A stretch of 64,000 bases of DNA from Alphaproteobacteria bacterium (GCA_018819265.1 JAHJQI010000077.1:59740-123739), one strand, 5' to 3'; positions 43,665 through 55,177 are shown, numbered from the stretch's first letter. Translations and numbers: made by a program. Notes: generated from the sequence alone by a model not told the origin.

Positions 43665-44492
43665 TCATTGGCCGCGCAGTGCTGCGGCGAGGCCCTTGAC
43701 AAGATTTAAGACGGCGGGGGCCGTAGCACCAGTGGCTTCGCCGGTCGGCCCCAGAGTTTCGGCTATTGCAGTTACCAGGGCCGAGCCGACGACGACGCCG
43801 TCGGCGCCCTTCGATATCTCGCGCGCCTGCTCGCCGGTGCGCACTCCGAAACCAACGGCCACTGGCAGATCCGTCGCACCCTTGATGCGCTTTACCTGAC
43901 GGTGGACGTCCTCGATATCGGGGGCTGCCGCGCCCGTGATACCGGTGATCGAGACGTAATAAACGAAGCCGGAGGTATTGGCGAGCACCTTGGGAAGGCG
44001 CTTATCATCCGTCGTCGGCGTTGCGAGCCGGATGAAATTCAGGCCGCGCTCGACAGCGGGGAGGCATAATTCGTCATCGGCCTCGGGGGGCACATCGACC
44101 ACAATGAGCCCGTCGACACCGGCGGCGACGGCGTCATCGAGGAATTTCTCGCCCGGATACACATAGATCGGGTTGTAGTAGCCCATCAAGACGATCGGCG
44201 TATCGGGGTCGTGTTTACGGAAGTCGGCAACGAGGCCGAGGGTCTGACGCATCGTCTGACCGGCCTTCAAGGCGCGCTGGGAAGAGGCCTGGATGGCCGG
44301 ACCGTCCGCCATCGGATCGGAGAACGGCATGCCGAGTTCGATAATGTCGGCGCCCGCGTCAGGCAGACCCTTGAGGATCTTGCGCGACGTCTCCAAATCA
44401 GGGTCGCCGGCCGTGATGAAAGTCACCAGGGCGGCGCGATCATGCTCCTTGAGCACGGCGAAACGTCGGTCGATGCGGGATATATGCGTCAT
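43665..44492 (-). CDS. trpA: Tryptophan synthase alpha chain
   Basis: TrpA cleaves indole-3-glycerol phosphate and channels indole to TrpB. The 275-residue TIM-barrel protein has the signature [19 protein letters not shown] and [20 protein letters not shown] with the catalytic Glu and Asp. [16 protein letters not shown] follows, then [20 protein letters not shown] for the phosphate site. It starts at the ATG at 44492, preceded by a class A hairpin element. trpB, which usually precedes trpA in the same operon, is not in the window. accD follows after a 99-base gap. Confidence 0.96.
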   Translation of the reverse strand: MTHISRIDRRFAVLKEHDRAALVTFITAGDPDLETSRKILKGLPDAGADIIELGMPFSDPMADGPAIQASSQRALKAGQTMRQTLGLVADFRKHDPDTPIVLMGYYNPIYVYPGEKFLDDAVAAGVDGLIVVDVPPEADDELCLPAVERGLNFIRLATPTTDDKRLPKVLANTSGFVYYVSITGITGAAAPDIEDVHRQVKRIKGATDLPVAVGFGVRTGEQAREISKGADGVVVGSALVTAIAETLGPTGEATGATAPAVLNLVKGLAAALRGQ

Positions 44493-44526
44493 GGACGGTG
44501 AAAAAGGCCTGTTCGTTGGGCGGTTG

Positions 44527-44758
44527 CTAGTGTCCCGTCTCCGAAGTTCGCCTCCACTCTGCGGCAACCACTCGAGCGAACTTCGGAGACATAAGGGACA
44601 CTAGAATCATAGAGTTGCTAGTGTGATTCAGATTCAGAAGTTCGCTCTGAACCTAGCCGCAGGTGGTGGCGAACTTCTGAATCATCACACTAGTGTTCCG
44701 GACGTTTGGCAAAGAACCAAGCCGCAAGTGGGGACCAAACGTCAGGCGCTCTACACTG
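44527..44758. repeat. Triple hairpin element, class A
   Basis: Three consecutive hairpins at 44527-44604 (78 nt), 44618-44693 (76 nt) and about 44690-44758 (69 nt). The first pair is joined by a GAATCATA spacer, and the second and third share one CTAG. Arms are CCGAAGTTCG, TTCAGAAGTTCGC and GACGTTTGG with complements, with loops holding GCGGCAACCA or GCCGCA. It lies between the 5' ends of trpA and the gene at 44944, an unusual place for a terminator-like structure. Confidence 0.85.
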
Positions 44759-44943
44759 GAGCACGTTCATGCGGCGGGCGGGCTTGCGGGTCAAGTCCGA
44801 TAGCGTCGCGCTGTGCCAATCGTCGTGGAGCAATCCTATCGCTTACAGTGACCCCGCAGGCGCGTTGCTAACTCTCACCGCAACGTCGTATTGCTTCGGG
44901 AAATCAGTCAGGTTCGTCTCACCAGCATCAGAAAGCGACACCC

Positions 44944-46110
44944 ATGGCCAAGACAACAGCCCTGCAACAACTCGACAGCGCCCTGAAACAGGTGCGGGAA
45001 CTCGGGCTCGAAACGAAGACGGCGGATGAGACGCCGATCGGCGGGCTTCTCGAGAAGATCTACGACCTTGACCCGGAGAATGTCGCCGTCATCGCCAAGA
45101 CACTGCAGCAGACTTCCCTGTTCAACGAGATCGTGCGCAACGAGATCTCGGCGATGAACATCGGCGAGCGCTACGAAGACATCGTCTATGCCTTCAATTC
45201 CATCCGCGACGACTCAAAGCGCCTCGTCGACCAGATGGAGGACGGCAAGATCAACACCTTCGAACGGGTCGCCAACGTCTGGATGAAGGTCCGCCGCGGA
45301 GATATCTCGGAACGCTTCGACGAGATCCGCCACACCTACCTCGAGGTCGCCAAGGACGCCAAGGACCAGATCATACGCGAAGGGCGCATCCTGGACGCCT
45401 ATCACGATTTTCGCGGCGCCTACAAACAGGCCCAGGTGATGGCGCTGAAGGTCCTGCAGAAGGCCGAAAAGGAACTCGCCGCAACGAAGAAGGAACTGGA
45501 AAAGGCCTCCAGGACGGTAGCTGCCTACAAGGGCGACGACATCAGCGCGCGCGCCGAACTCGAAATGGACCGCGACGGGAAGATCCGGGCGCTGCAGGAC
45601 GAAGAGAAGCGCTACCAGATCGCCAAGGATCTCGCCGACAACCTGACGATCGGCTACAACACTTCCGAAGTAGTGATGTCGCGGCTGACGCAGACGACCA
45701 GCGCCAAGGAGCGGGTCTACCAGCAGGCGGTGTCGTTCTTCTCGACAAACGAAGCGGTGCTGACGGCGCTGAAGGCATCCTTCACGGGGCTGTTCGGGCT
45801 GAGTGAATCAACGCGCACGCTGGAAGCCATGAAGGAGGGGATCGACAAGAGCCTGGAGACGCTGTCCGAGATCGGCGACAAGGTTCAGGAAGCCGCCATC
45901 AAGGCCGGTTACGGGCCGACCGTGAAAGCCGAATCGGTCAAGATGCTGGTCGACTCGGTGGTCAATTTCCAGGTCCGCACGCGCGAAATCATCAATGAGA
46001 TGCGAGTGCTCGCCACGCGCAATTCCGAAGAGATCCGCGAAGCTGTCGAAGATGGCAAGAAGCGACTCGCGCGGCTGGCCGCCGAGAGTGAAATGCTCAT
46101 CGAGTCCTGA
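44944..46110 (+). CDS. Long helical coiled-coil protein, distantly TelA-like, first gene of an uncharacterised operon
   Basis: The 388-residue protein is soluble and almost entirely helical. It has no signal peptide and no membrane segment. Charged heptad-like stretches include KVLQKAEKELAATKKELEKA and DEEKRYQIAKDLADNLTIGY. The pattern around NEAVLTALKASFTGLFGLSE and VDSVVNFQVRTREIINEMRV recalls the toxic-anion-resistance (TelA) family in a general way, but the likeness is weak. It starts at the ATG at 44944. The following gene begins nine bases after the stop, and a third overlaps that one. I infer a membrane-linked complex; no function can be assigned. Confidence 0.72.
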   Translation: MAKTTALQQLDSALKQVRELGLETKTADETPIGGLLEKIYDLDPENVAVIAKTLQQTSLFNEIVRNEISAMNIGERYEDIVYAFNSIRDDSKRLVDQMEDGKINTFERVANVWMKVRRGDISERFDEIRHTYLEVAKDAKDQIIREGRILDAYHDFRGAYKQAQVMALKVLQKAEKELAATKKELEKASRTVAAYKGDDISARAELEMDRDGKIRALQDEEKRYQIAKDLADNLTIGYNTSEVVMSRLTQTTSAKERVYQQAVSFFSTNEAVLTALKASFTGLFGLSESTRTLEAMKEGIDKSLETLSEIGDKVQEAAIKAGYGPTVKAESVKMLVDSVVNFQVRTREIINEMRVLATRNSEEIREAVEDGKKRLARLAAESEMLIES

Positions 46111-46119
46111 TCCAATCTC

Positions 46120-47157
46120 ATGACAAGCGGCGATGAAACTTCCAACGCAGAAGGTCAGGTACGCGGCGGGCCGTCACGTGCTGCTGGCGGCGTTGTGTCC
46201 GGTCCGGTTTCTCGGCCGGTCTCTCTTCCGGTCTCTGGCAAATCGCCGCTCGACGACGTCATGATCGCCATGGACGTCGTCGATACGCTGCGCCATGACC
46301 GCAATCTCGTCGAACGCGAATTGAACGACGACGCGCGGCGCCAGGACCTGATCGACCGGCTGCGGGAAATCTATCGCGGACAGGGCATCGAGGTTCCCGA
46401 CCGCATCCTGGAAGAAGGCGTGAAGGCGCTCGAAGAAGACCGATTTGCCTACAAGCCGCCGGATCCGGAAGCGCTGTCGACAAAACTCGCACGGGCCTAT
46501 GTGACGCGCTGGAGCTGGGGGCGCTACGTGTTTGGCGCGATGGCGGCAATCGCCGCGTTCTTCGCCATCGACTACGTCGTCTACGAACGGCCGAGACAGG
46601 TGCAGGTCCAGGCCGAGCGGCAGGCGATCGTCGAACTGCCGGGACGGCTGAAGGCGCTGGCTGGCAGCATCGCCAGCGAGGCAAACGATCCGCTGGTTGG
46701 AACGCGGGCCGAAGCCCTGGCGAAGTCGGGGACAAACGCCGCAGCCACGGGAGATCTTGGCGCCGCGCGCAAGGCCGAGGCCGACTTGAAGGAGACGCTT
46801 GCCAAGCTGCGTTCCGTCTACCAGATCCGCATCGTCAACCGCCCCGGCGAAGTCTCCGGTCTGTGGCGCATCCCCGATGCAAATCCCGACACCTACAATT
46901 TCTATCTCGTCGTGGAAGCCATCGGTGCCGACGGAAATCCGCTGGTGCAGACCATCACCAACGAAGAAACCGGCAAGACGGAGCAGGTCTCGACGTGGGC
47001 GGTGCGCGTCGACAGGTCGGTTCTGACGACGGTCAAGGCCGACAAGGACGATGACGGGATCATCCAGAACAACATCGTCGGACGCAAGGAGCGCGGACGC
47101 CTGGAGCCGGACTGGCGAATCGCCACCCAGGGCGGCGCGATCACGAGGTGGAAGTGA
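46120..47157 (+). CDS. Single-pass membrane protein, DUF6384-like
   Basis: The 345-residue protein has a Pro/Ser/Gly-rich start and a helical cytoplasmic part (MDVVDTLRHDRNLVERELND). One membrane helix lies near residue 138 (YVFGAMAAIAAFFAIDYVVY). After it come a helical stalk (ERQAIVELPGRLKALAGSIA) and a beta-rich distal domain with SGLWRIPDANPDTYNFYLVV and WAVRVDRSVLTTVKADKDDD. This resembles proteins grouped as DUF6384, though I am not certain. It is the middle gene of a three-gene operon between two coiled-coil proteins and overlaps the next gene's start. It may anchor the two coiled-coil proteins to the membrane. That is inference. Confidence 0.7.
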   Translation: MTSGDETSNAEGQVRGGPSRAAGGVVSGPVSRPVSLPVSGKSPLDDVMIAMDVVDTLRHDRNLVERELNDDARRQDLIDRLREIYRGQGIEVPDRILEEGVKALEEDRFAYKPPDPEALSTKLARAYVTRWSWGRYVFGAMAAIAAFFAIDYVVYERPRQVQVQAERQAIVELPGRLKALAGSIASEANDPLVGTRAEALAKSGTNAAATGDLGAARKAEADLKETLAKLRSVYQIRIVNRPGEVSGLWRIPDANPDTYNFYLVVEAIGADGNPLVQTITNEETGKTEQVSTWAVRVDRSVLTTVKADKDDDGIIQNNIVGRKERGRLEPDWRIATQGGAITRWK

Positions 47158-48551
47158 TGGTGTCAGGGCGCAAGACACTGGCCGAGATCGAGCGCTCGAT
47201 CGAGGAGCTTCGTATCCGCGAGCAGCAGCTGCTCAAGGACGTCGAGGGCATCACGGGCCATCACGTGCGGCTGCTCGAAGAACGCACTGCCGCCTTCCGA
47301 GAACTTGCCGAAGTGCGAACGCGCGGCGCCGTCGCCGACGGCGTCATCGACGAAGCGGACGCGCTGGAGCATCAGGTCGCGAGCCTGCTCCTGGCACGAC
47401 AAGCGACAATCGATGCCCTCAAGGCGCGCGCGGAGAACGCCAACGCCAGGCGAAAGGCGTTCAACGTCGAGGCCGAAGCTGTCCGCACCGAGATCGCCGC
47501 ACTCGAAAAGCAGCTTGACGAGGCTGCCGCCAAGGCGCGGGCGCAACTCGCCTCCGAGCCGGCTTATGCCGATCTGGCGAAAGCTCGCGATCAAACCGCA
47601 AAGGTTCACAAGCAGGCCGAGGAGAAGACGCACCAGGCCGAAGAGGACCGTCTCCAAAAGGGGCAGGCCTACGAAAACGACCCGCTCTTCATGTATCTAT
47701 GGCGGCGCAAGTACGGCTCTGCCGATTACCGGCCGCACTGGCTTATCCGCATGGGCGACGACCGGGTTGCGCGGCTCGTCGGATATTCGGAAGCGCGCGG
47801 CAACTATGCCATCCTCAACGAGATCCCCGAGCGGCTGCGCGAGCACGTGGCGCTGCTGGCCGCGGACATGGCGGCGGCTGAAACGAAGGTTCAAAAGGCC
47901 GAAGCCCAGCGCATCAATGAACTCGCAGGCAGCGACCTGACGGGTAATCTGTCTGCCGCGCGCGGGCGCCAGATCGAGGCGAACAAGGCGCTCGAAACCA
48001 GCGAGGCGGAGATCGCGGAGATTTCGCGTCAGCTCAATCAATATGCCGAAGGCCTCGATCAGTCGTTCCAGGAAGCCATCGCGCTTTCAGCGAAGTTCCT
48101 GGAGCAGGAGAGCTATCAACGGCTGATCATGCTGGCGCGCCGGACGGCCGGGCCAACCGACGACAGCATCGTTGCGCGGATCGGTGAGATGGAGCGGAAG
48201 GCCACCGACCTGAAGCGCACGATCGACGAGCGCCGCAAGGACCTCGACAAGGTGAGCGCCAAGCGCAAGGAACTACTGGATATCGCCGCCAAGTTCCGGC
48301 GCAACCACTACGACGACGATGCATCCGAATTCGAACTCGACGACATCGCCGAGGACGTCCTCGAAGCGCTGATCAAGGGGGTGATTACGGGTGCGGATTA
48401 CTGGGCGCGCTCACAGCGCCGCCACCAATGGCGCGGGCGTCCTGCCGATCCATTCCGCAAAAGCGCCGGCTTCCCGCCGTTCGGCGGCGGATGGGGCGGG
48501 GGACGCAGCAAGGGCGGCGGCGGCGGTTTCAAGACGGGCGGCGGATTTTAG
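47157..48551 (+). CDS. Coiled-coil protein with Gly-rich C-terminal tail
   Basis: The 464-residue protein has long coiled-coil segments (LAEIERSIEELRIREQQLLK and ARAENANARRKAFNVEAEAV). A central domain contains NDPLFMYLWRRKYGSADYRP and WLIRMGDDRVARLVGYSEAR. More helices follow, and a Gly/Lys/Arg-rich tail ends GGGFKTGGGF. The tail resembles flexible RNA-binding or phase-separating tails, but no domain is recognised. I start at the ATG at 47157, which overlaps the previous stop (TGATG) and has GAGGTGG upstream. It completes the three-gene operon from 44944. A class B paired hairpin follows 52 bases after the stop. Confidence 0.72.
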   Translation: MVSGRKTLAEIERSIEELRIREQQLLKDVEGITGHHVRLLEERTAAFRELAEVRTRGAVADGVIDEADALEHQVASLLLARQATIDALKARAENANARRKAFNVEAEAVRTEIAALEKQLDEAAAKARAQLASEPAYADLAKARDQTAKVHKQAEEKTHQAEEDRLQKGQAYENDPLFMYLWRRKYGSADYRPHWLIRMGDDRVARLVGYSEARGNYAILNEIPERLREHVALLAADMAAAETKVQKAEAQRINELAGSDLTGNLSAARGRQIEANKALETSEAEIAEISRQLNQYAEGLDQSFQEAIALSAKFLEQESYQRLIMLARRTAGPTDDSIVARIGEMERKATDLKRTIDERRKDLDKVSAKRKELLDIAAKFRRNHYDDDASEFELDDIAEDVLEALIKGVITGADYWARSQRRHQWRGRPADPFRKSAGFPPFGGGWGGGRSKGGGGGFKTGGGF

Positions 48552-48603
48552 AGACACCGCGTACACCGCCGCCTTCGCGGGGGCAGGCTTTGCGGAATAG
48601 ATT

Positions 48604-48740
48604 CTAGAGCAACATCCGATCTGACGGAATCGCCGAGAGCGATTCCCAGATCGGATGAAGTTGCTCTAGATTCATAATGCTAGAGCATCTTTATCCGACC
48701 ACTAAAACGCGGGTGCGTTTCCGTGTGCTCGGATAATGCT

Positions 48741-48744
<4 letters not shown>
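48604..48744. repeat. Paired hairpin element, class B
   Basis: Hairpins at 48604-48669 (66 nt) and 48680-48744 (65 nt) with CTAGAGC/GCTCTAG ends and an ATTCATAATG spacer. The first has long arms (CTAGAGCAACATCCGATCTG and a near complement). The last CTAG supplies the TAG stop codon of the convergent ABC-F gene. Confidence 0.86.
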
Positions 48745-50603
<1,859 letters not shown>

Positions 50604-50656
50604 CGCGCGTCTTGCGTTTCCTTGTTGAAGTGCGGAGCCCGAACTACGCCGTTGCC

Positions 50657-51856
50657 TTACCGCGAAGCCGGCGCCAGCCCCAGTAGGCCGGCGTACTTGT
50701 CGCGGATGGCGGTGCGGACATGATCTTCCGTGAACCCTGACAACAGCCGGTCCCGTGCCGCCTGCCCCATGCGCCGGGCCATGCCGCGATCCAGGATCAG
50801 CCGCCGCAAGGCACCTGTCAGCGCCGGCGCATCGCCGGGCGGCACGATCAGCCCTTCGATGCCGTCGCGCACGAAATATCGGCAGCCGGGCACGTCCGTC
50901 GTGATGATGGGACGCCCGCATGCCGCCGCTTCGAGAAGCGCCCGGGGCAAGCCTTCGCCGCCTCGCGAAGGCACCACGCAGATATCGGTGCTTTTCCAGA
51001 AGCCGGCAATGTCCTCGACACGGCCTTTCCAGTTGACGTTTGCGCGTGCGTTCCACTCGGCCAGCGTCGCGTCGGCGACCGCGCGCGGGTTGTCCGGATC
51101 GGGTGTACCACAAAGGTCGAGCTTGAAAGGGATGCCTTCGGCTGCCAGCCGGTCGAAAGCTGCAACGAGCAGGTCGACGCCTTTGGTCCACACCATGCGT
51201 CCGACGAAGCCGACCCGCGCCGGGTTGAGGCCGGGCAACGGGGAAGCGGCGAAATGCTCCGGATCGACGCCGGCCCCGCCCAGGATCGTCACGCGGTCGC
51301 CTGGGAATTCGCCGAACTCGGCAAGCCGCGCGCGGTCGTCCGGATTCTCGACGAAAAGGTGCGCAGGCGCGCCGCCGTCTGGCTGTCTGAGGGCACCAAC
51401 GACCATCTTGAGCACGTTCTGGTAGACGAAACCGGTCCGCCCTTGCGCCGCCGTTCCCGCGAAGCCGACACCGGTCAGGTGAATGCCCAACACGTGGCGC
51501 GGCACCAGCCGGCGCAGGCCGGTTATCAGAGCGATCGGCTTCAGGGATATGGCGTGGATGGCATCGGGCCGCTCGCTGGCGATGAGGGCGCGCATCCGCA
51601 TCGCGACGCGCGCTTCCTGCAATGGCCGGATGGGGCCCCGCGAATAATCGAAGGGGATGACCCGGGCGCCGGTCGCCTCGATTTGCGCGCGCTTCTGCGC
51701 GACCCGCGTTGCGACGGCGACCTCGGCCCCGGTTGCCACCAGCGCTTCAATTGCAGGTATAAAATGCGAAACCGCGAACCAGTCCTCCGTGACGAGGACC
51801 AGGATCTTCGCCTGCTTCGGCGAGCCTTCGTTCTGTTTCGGCGAAGCCAACTGCAA
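50657..51856 (-). CDS. GT4-family glycosyltransferase
   Basis: This 399-residue GT-B fold glycosyltransferase has the N-terminal ILVLVTEDWFAVSHFIPAIE and HAISLKPIALITGLRRL typical of the WcaI/PelF-like group. The C-terminal nucleotide-sugar domain has VGFVGRMVWTKGVDLLVAAF, the GEGLPRALLEAAACGRPIIT motif (Glu-x7-Glu) and FVRDGIEGLIVPPGD. The start codon appears to be TTG at 51856; no ATG fits. It is probably involved in exopolysaccharide or lipopolysaccharide assembly. No other sugar genes adjoin it. It follows trkH and precedes the ABC-F gene on the same strand. Confidence 0.88.
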   Translation of the reverse strand: MQLASPKQNEGSPKQAKILVLVTEDWFAVSHFIPAIEALVATGAEVAVATRVAQKRAQIEATGARVIPFDYSRGPIRPLQEARVAMRMRALIASERPDAIHAISLKPIALITGLRRLVPRHVLGIHLTGVGFAGTAAQGRTGFVYQNVLKMVVGALRQPDGGAPAHLFVENPDDRARLAEFGEFPGDRVTILGGAGVDPEHFAASPLPGLNPARVGFVGRMVWTKGVDLLVAAFDRLAAEGIPFKLDLCGTPDPDNPRAVADATLAEWNARANVNWKGRVEDIAGFWKSTDICVVPSRGGEGLPRALLEAAACGRPIITTDVPGCRYFVRDGIEGLIVPPGDAPALTGALRRLILDRGMARRMGQAARDRLLSGFTEDHVRTAIRDKYAGLLGLAPASR

Positions 51857-51952
51857 TCGTATGTCCCCTCAACCCTCGCCGGCACGCAATCAATGACACG
51901 TCGTTTCGGCAGCACGCACCCGCCCGGTCCGCAAGACGCCGCAGGCACTCCG

Positions 51953-53395
51953 TCAATCGCGCCAGAACTCCGGCCTCAACAGTACCAGTACCGTGAAAAG
52001 CTCAAGACGGCCAAGCAGCATCGCCGCCGACAGCGCCCACTTGGCGGCGACCGGCAGCGGCGCGAAGCTTCCGACCGGACCGATGGTATCGCCGAGTCCG
52101 GGCCCGACATTGCCGACTGCGGTGGCCGCCGCGCTCAGCGCCGTAATGAGGTCGATGCCCAGGGCCGCCAGGAGCAGCGTAAAGAAGGCAACCGTTGCCA
52201 TGTAGATCGCGAGGAAAGCGATGATCGAGAACGGAACGTCTTCGGGCAGGCGACGGCCGTTGTAGCGCAGCGAAGAAATCCTGTGCGGCGTCATCAAGGA
52301 CAGGAAGTGCCCCTTGATCAACAGCCCTGTCACCTGGAAGCGGTAGATCTTGATCCCGCCCGCGGTCGATCCCGCGCAGCCGCCAACGAAGGTCAGCAGA
52401 AAGACGAGGCCGATCGCGAACGGCCCCCACTCCATGTAATCTACGTTGGCGTAGCCAGTCGTCGTCGTGATGGAGACGACGTTGAATGCCGCCAACAACA
52501 GCGCGTCAGGGAATTCGAGGCCCCTCGTCTCGGCGAGCCAGATCGCCAGCACGATGGAGATACCGGCAAGAAACCCGACGAAACCGCGAACCTGGGAATC
52601 GCGCCAGACCTCTCCGGAATGCCCGTTCATGATGCGGATCAAGGCGACAATCGGCAATGCACCGAACACCATGAAAACGATCGATGTCCACTGCAGCGCC
52701 GGCGATTTGAAGAACGCGAAACTGGCGTCGTGGGTCGAGAATCCGCCGGTGGAAACCGTCGTCAATGCGTGGCAGATCGCATCGAAAGCGGTCATGCCGA
52801 GAAGTCCGTAGACCAGTGCGCAGAGCGCGATGAGTCCGACATATACCTGTGAAATGTTGCCGATCAGCTGTACCGAGCGCGGCATGATTTTCTCGGACCG
52901 GTCCGAGCTTTCGGTATGGAACAGCTGCATGCCGCCGACGCGCAGGAACGGCAGCATGACGATCGCGGTCACCACGATGCCGATGCCGCCGAGCCCCTGC
53001 AGAAGGGAACGCCAAAGAAGAATTCCGCGCGGCAGGTTGTCGAGACCGGAGAGCACGGTCGAGCCGGTTGTCGTCAATCCGCTCATCGCCTCGAAATAGG
53101 CGTCCGTATAGCTGAGCCCCAGACCGACGAACGGCAGTGCCGAAAAGCCTGCCGTCACGACCCAGCTCAGGGTTGTGAGGACAAACCCTTCCTTCAGCTC
53201 GATTTCGTTCCGTTCAAGGTCGATCCCGGAGAACACCAGAAGCCCGCCGATGAAGAACGTCAGGATCGAGGAGACGAGGAAAACCTGCCAATCCCGGTTG
53301 CCGTCGACGAGATCGACAAGCGCCGGCAGCAGCATCAGCGCTGCAAGCGCGCACAGTGTAATGCCGATGGTCATACTGATCCGGCGAAAGCGCAT
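51953..53395 (-). CDS. trkH: Trk-type potassium uptake protein TrkH
   Basis: TrkH is the ion-conducting subunit of the Trk potassium system, working with TrkA. The roughly 480-residue membrane protein has the selectivity-filter region FEAMSGLTTTGSTVLSGLDN, later filters around ALTTVSTGGFSTHDASF and TTTTGYANVDYMEW, and ends with ALSAAATAVGNVGPGLGDTI. I use the ATG at 53395. A TTG 17 codons upstream is possible. No trkA is present in the window. It lies upstream of the glycosyltransferase gene with a 96-base gap. Confidence 0.94.
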   Translation of the reverse strand: MRFRRISMTIGITLCALAALMLLPALVDLVDGNRDWQVFLVSSILTFFIGGLLVFSGIDLERNEIELKEGFVLTTLSWVVTAGFSALPFVGLGLSYTDAYFEAMSGLTTTGSTVLSGLDNLPRGILLWRSLLQGLGGIGIVVTAIVMLPFLRVGGMQLFHTESSDRSEKIMPRSVQLIGNISQVYVGLIALCALVYGLLGMTAFDAICHALTTVSTGGFSTHDASFAFFKSPALQWTSIVFMVFGALPIVALIRIMNGHSGEVWRDSQVRGFVGFLAGISIVLAIWLAETRGLEFPDALLLAAFNVVSITTTTGYANVDYMEWGPFAIGLVFLLTFVGGCAGSTAGGIKIYRFQVTGLLIKGHFLSLMTPHRISSLRYNGRRLPEDVPFSIIAFLAIYMATVAFFTLLLAALGIDLITALSAAATAVGNVGPGLGDTIGPVGSFAPLPVAAKWALSAAMLLGRLELFTVLVLLRPEFWRD

Positions 53396-53446
53396 GATTC
53401 TACCAGCAGTCGGGACGATCTGTTTCAAACGCAAATGTTGCGCCAA

Positions 53447-53992
53447 CTACCGAGCGTGGTGGCGAAACCAACGGTTCATTCGAGGCGGCGGTAGACAGCC
53501 GCGCTAGCCGGTGTCGATGCTGCTTCCAGTTACACCAAAATCAGCACACCACAAGTCCTGCAATCCGTCGTTGCAATCTGTCGCGGCACGCTGATTGAAT
53601 CCGCCCCTTCCTGGTAAACAGGCTTTCAATAGAATTCGTTCAATGCCGCAGCCCGGGCGGTCACGATGGACAACCGCGCAGCGAGGCGCGGACCCAGGCG
53701 GCAGAGCTGTCGTCGAGGGAAAAGCCGCGCTCGGCGGCTGAAGGCGATGCACCAGGCGTCGCCTCCGGCTCCGAAATGGCGATTGCTCGGAAATTAATCG
53801 AAAAGGCACAGATAGCAGTATTTCTCGGATGCAATCTTAAGTAGAAATCAGCGTTTCTATTGACCGGGACCCCAATTACATTTGACGATGACATCGGTAA
53901 ATTGAAATCCATTGCGCTTTACAGTCGAATCTCCTTCCTGTAGCGGTTCAAGAATTCAAAATACACTCCCGATGCCGGAAGTGAGGTGATGC
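53447..53992. other. Intergenic region
   Basis: About 545 bases hold the upstream region of trkH (leftward) and of the small gene at 53993 (rightward). A minus-strand frame at 53661-53912 is open but lacks a ribosome site and family likeness. No repeat or terminator stands out. Confidence 0.5.
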
Positions 53993-54316
53993 ATGGTGGA
54001 ATTCAAGCAGCTCGAAAGGGCTTACCTGGAAGCTCTTGAGGCTTCCGTGCGCGAACTGCACGTCTCAGAAAATTCTCTGCAAGGTGCGAACCGCCAAGGA
54101 TTTGGCGAATCACCGCAAAGCTATGGCATTGCTCAATCCGAATTCGATATCGATGCCGCCGAGGCCGCTTGTCTCGGCTATGAAATCGGCAAGCCGGAAG
54201 ATCTCCACCGGAAGCTTGAGTTCATGCTTCGTCAAATGCGCCAATTGACCGATGAGACCGAAGAGTTCGACGCCTACGCGAAGCGCATATTGGCAGACGT
54301 GAAGTCCGCACTTTAG
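53993..54316 (+). CDS. Small acidic hypothetical protein
   Basis: This 107-residue, hydrophilic, helical protein begins MVEFKQLERAYLEALEASVR and ends DETEEFDAYAKRILADVKSA. It has neither Cys-rich nor membrane segments, and no family is recognised. GGAAGTGAGG precedes the ATG, a reasonable ribosome site. A LuxR-type regulator gene converges from the other side with a 75-base gap. Confidence 0.65.
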   Translation: MVEFKQLERAYLEALEASVRELHVSENSLQGANRQGFGESPQSYGIAQSEFDIDAAEAACLGYEIGKPEDLHRKLEFMLRQMRQLTDETEEFDAYAKRILADVKSAL

Positions 54317-54391
54317 CGTCGGTGCCTGTCCACCCGATCGGCGCGGCGGCGGCGGCTGGCGGCTTAAAGTGAGCCCGCCCGGACAGTCGGG

Positions 54392-55177
54392 TCATGATTT
54401 CGCTGACAACTCGTTGAAGAGAATCACCGCATGGGTCTTGTTCTTTGCCCCAAGCTTGGTCTTGGCGCTGTTGATGTGTGTTCGCACGGTATGCGGACTT
54501 ATCGCCATATCGCGGCCGATCTCCTTGTCCGTCAATCCATCCGCGCATTTCAGGATGATCCGTTCTTCCTGCGGCGAAAGTAGCTGTGCGCGGGCGCTCT
54601 GGCGCATCGGGTGATGCTGAAAATGCTCAGGCAGGAACTGGATGCAGTGCCAGGCGACGAGGTCGGTATCTTCGCGCCCCGCCGCCGGTTCGCTGGCAGG
54701 CATCACGACGCACAAGGCCAGCACAGAACCGCACTGGAATGGAACCGCGACGAGCGTGTTCGAGGACGGCCTGGCGGCGGCGGAGGTAGCTTCCGGCGCC
54801 GGCTTTTCTGCAATCGTGGCGATGGCCGCCTTGGGTCGCCAGAGGAAGGGGCGACCGGTCATCGCGATGGCGACATCGAGGGGCATTTCCAGTCCATAGA
54901 GCTTTGCGCGTTCGGCTGCGAAGGCGGACCGGACCGTATCGAATAGGAAGTCCGGGACGTTGCCTTGCAACGTGTCGCGGCAGGACACGAAAACGAGGCG
55001 GGCTCCAAATACCTCGGAGAGGTGGGTGGAAAGCCCGCACAGGCTGTCGAAGGCCGACCTGGACTCAGACGGCAGCCGTCGCAACCGCTCGACGCTCGGT
55101 TGCCCGGCCACGATCGACATGGTGTCGTCTGCGGTCTGCGGCGACAACGCTCCTCCGGCGCGGGCAGTGTCGGACAT
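54392..55177 (-). CDS. LuxR-family transcriptional regulator
   Basis: This 261-residue protein has a C-terminal GerE/LuxR helix-turn-helix (LLSPQEERIILKCADGLTDK, then GRDMAISPHTVRTHINSAKT and KLGAKNKTHAVILFNELS). The N-terminal 190 residues could be a sensory domain but do not match an autoinducer-binding domain that I can recognise, and they contain several Cys (DSLCGL, FVSCRD, PFQCGS, WHCIQF). No luxI-like gene is near. The start is the ATG at 55177; a TTG 11 codons upstream is also open. The signal sensed is unknown. Confidence 0.85.
   Translation of the reverse strand: MSDTARAGGALSPQTADDTMSIVAGQPSVERLRRLPSESRSAFDSLCGLSTHLSEVFGARLVFVSCRDTLQGNVPDFLFDTVRSAFAAERAKLYGLEMPLDVAIAMTGRPFLWRPKAAIATIAEKPAPEATSAAARPSSNTLVAVPFQCGSVLALCVVMPASEPAAGREDTDLVAWHCIQFLPEHFQHHPMRQSARAQLLSPQEERIILKCADGLTDKEIGRDMAISPHTVRTHINSAKTKLGAKNKTHAVILFNELSAKS

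Noticed and set aside
51254..52852. Plus-strand frame of 532 codons
   Set aside because: It lies antisense to the glycosyltransferase and trkH genes and is Arg/Asp/Gln-rich with no domain; it is a GC-rich antisense artefact.
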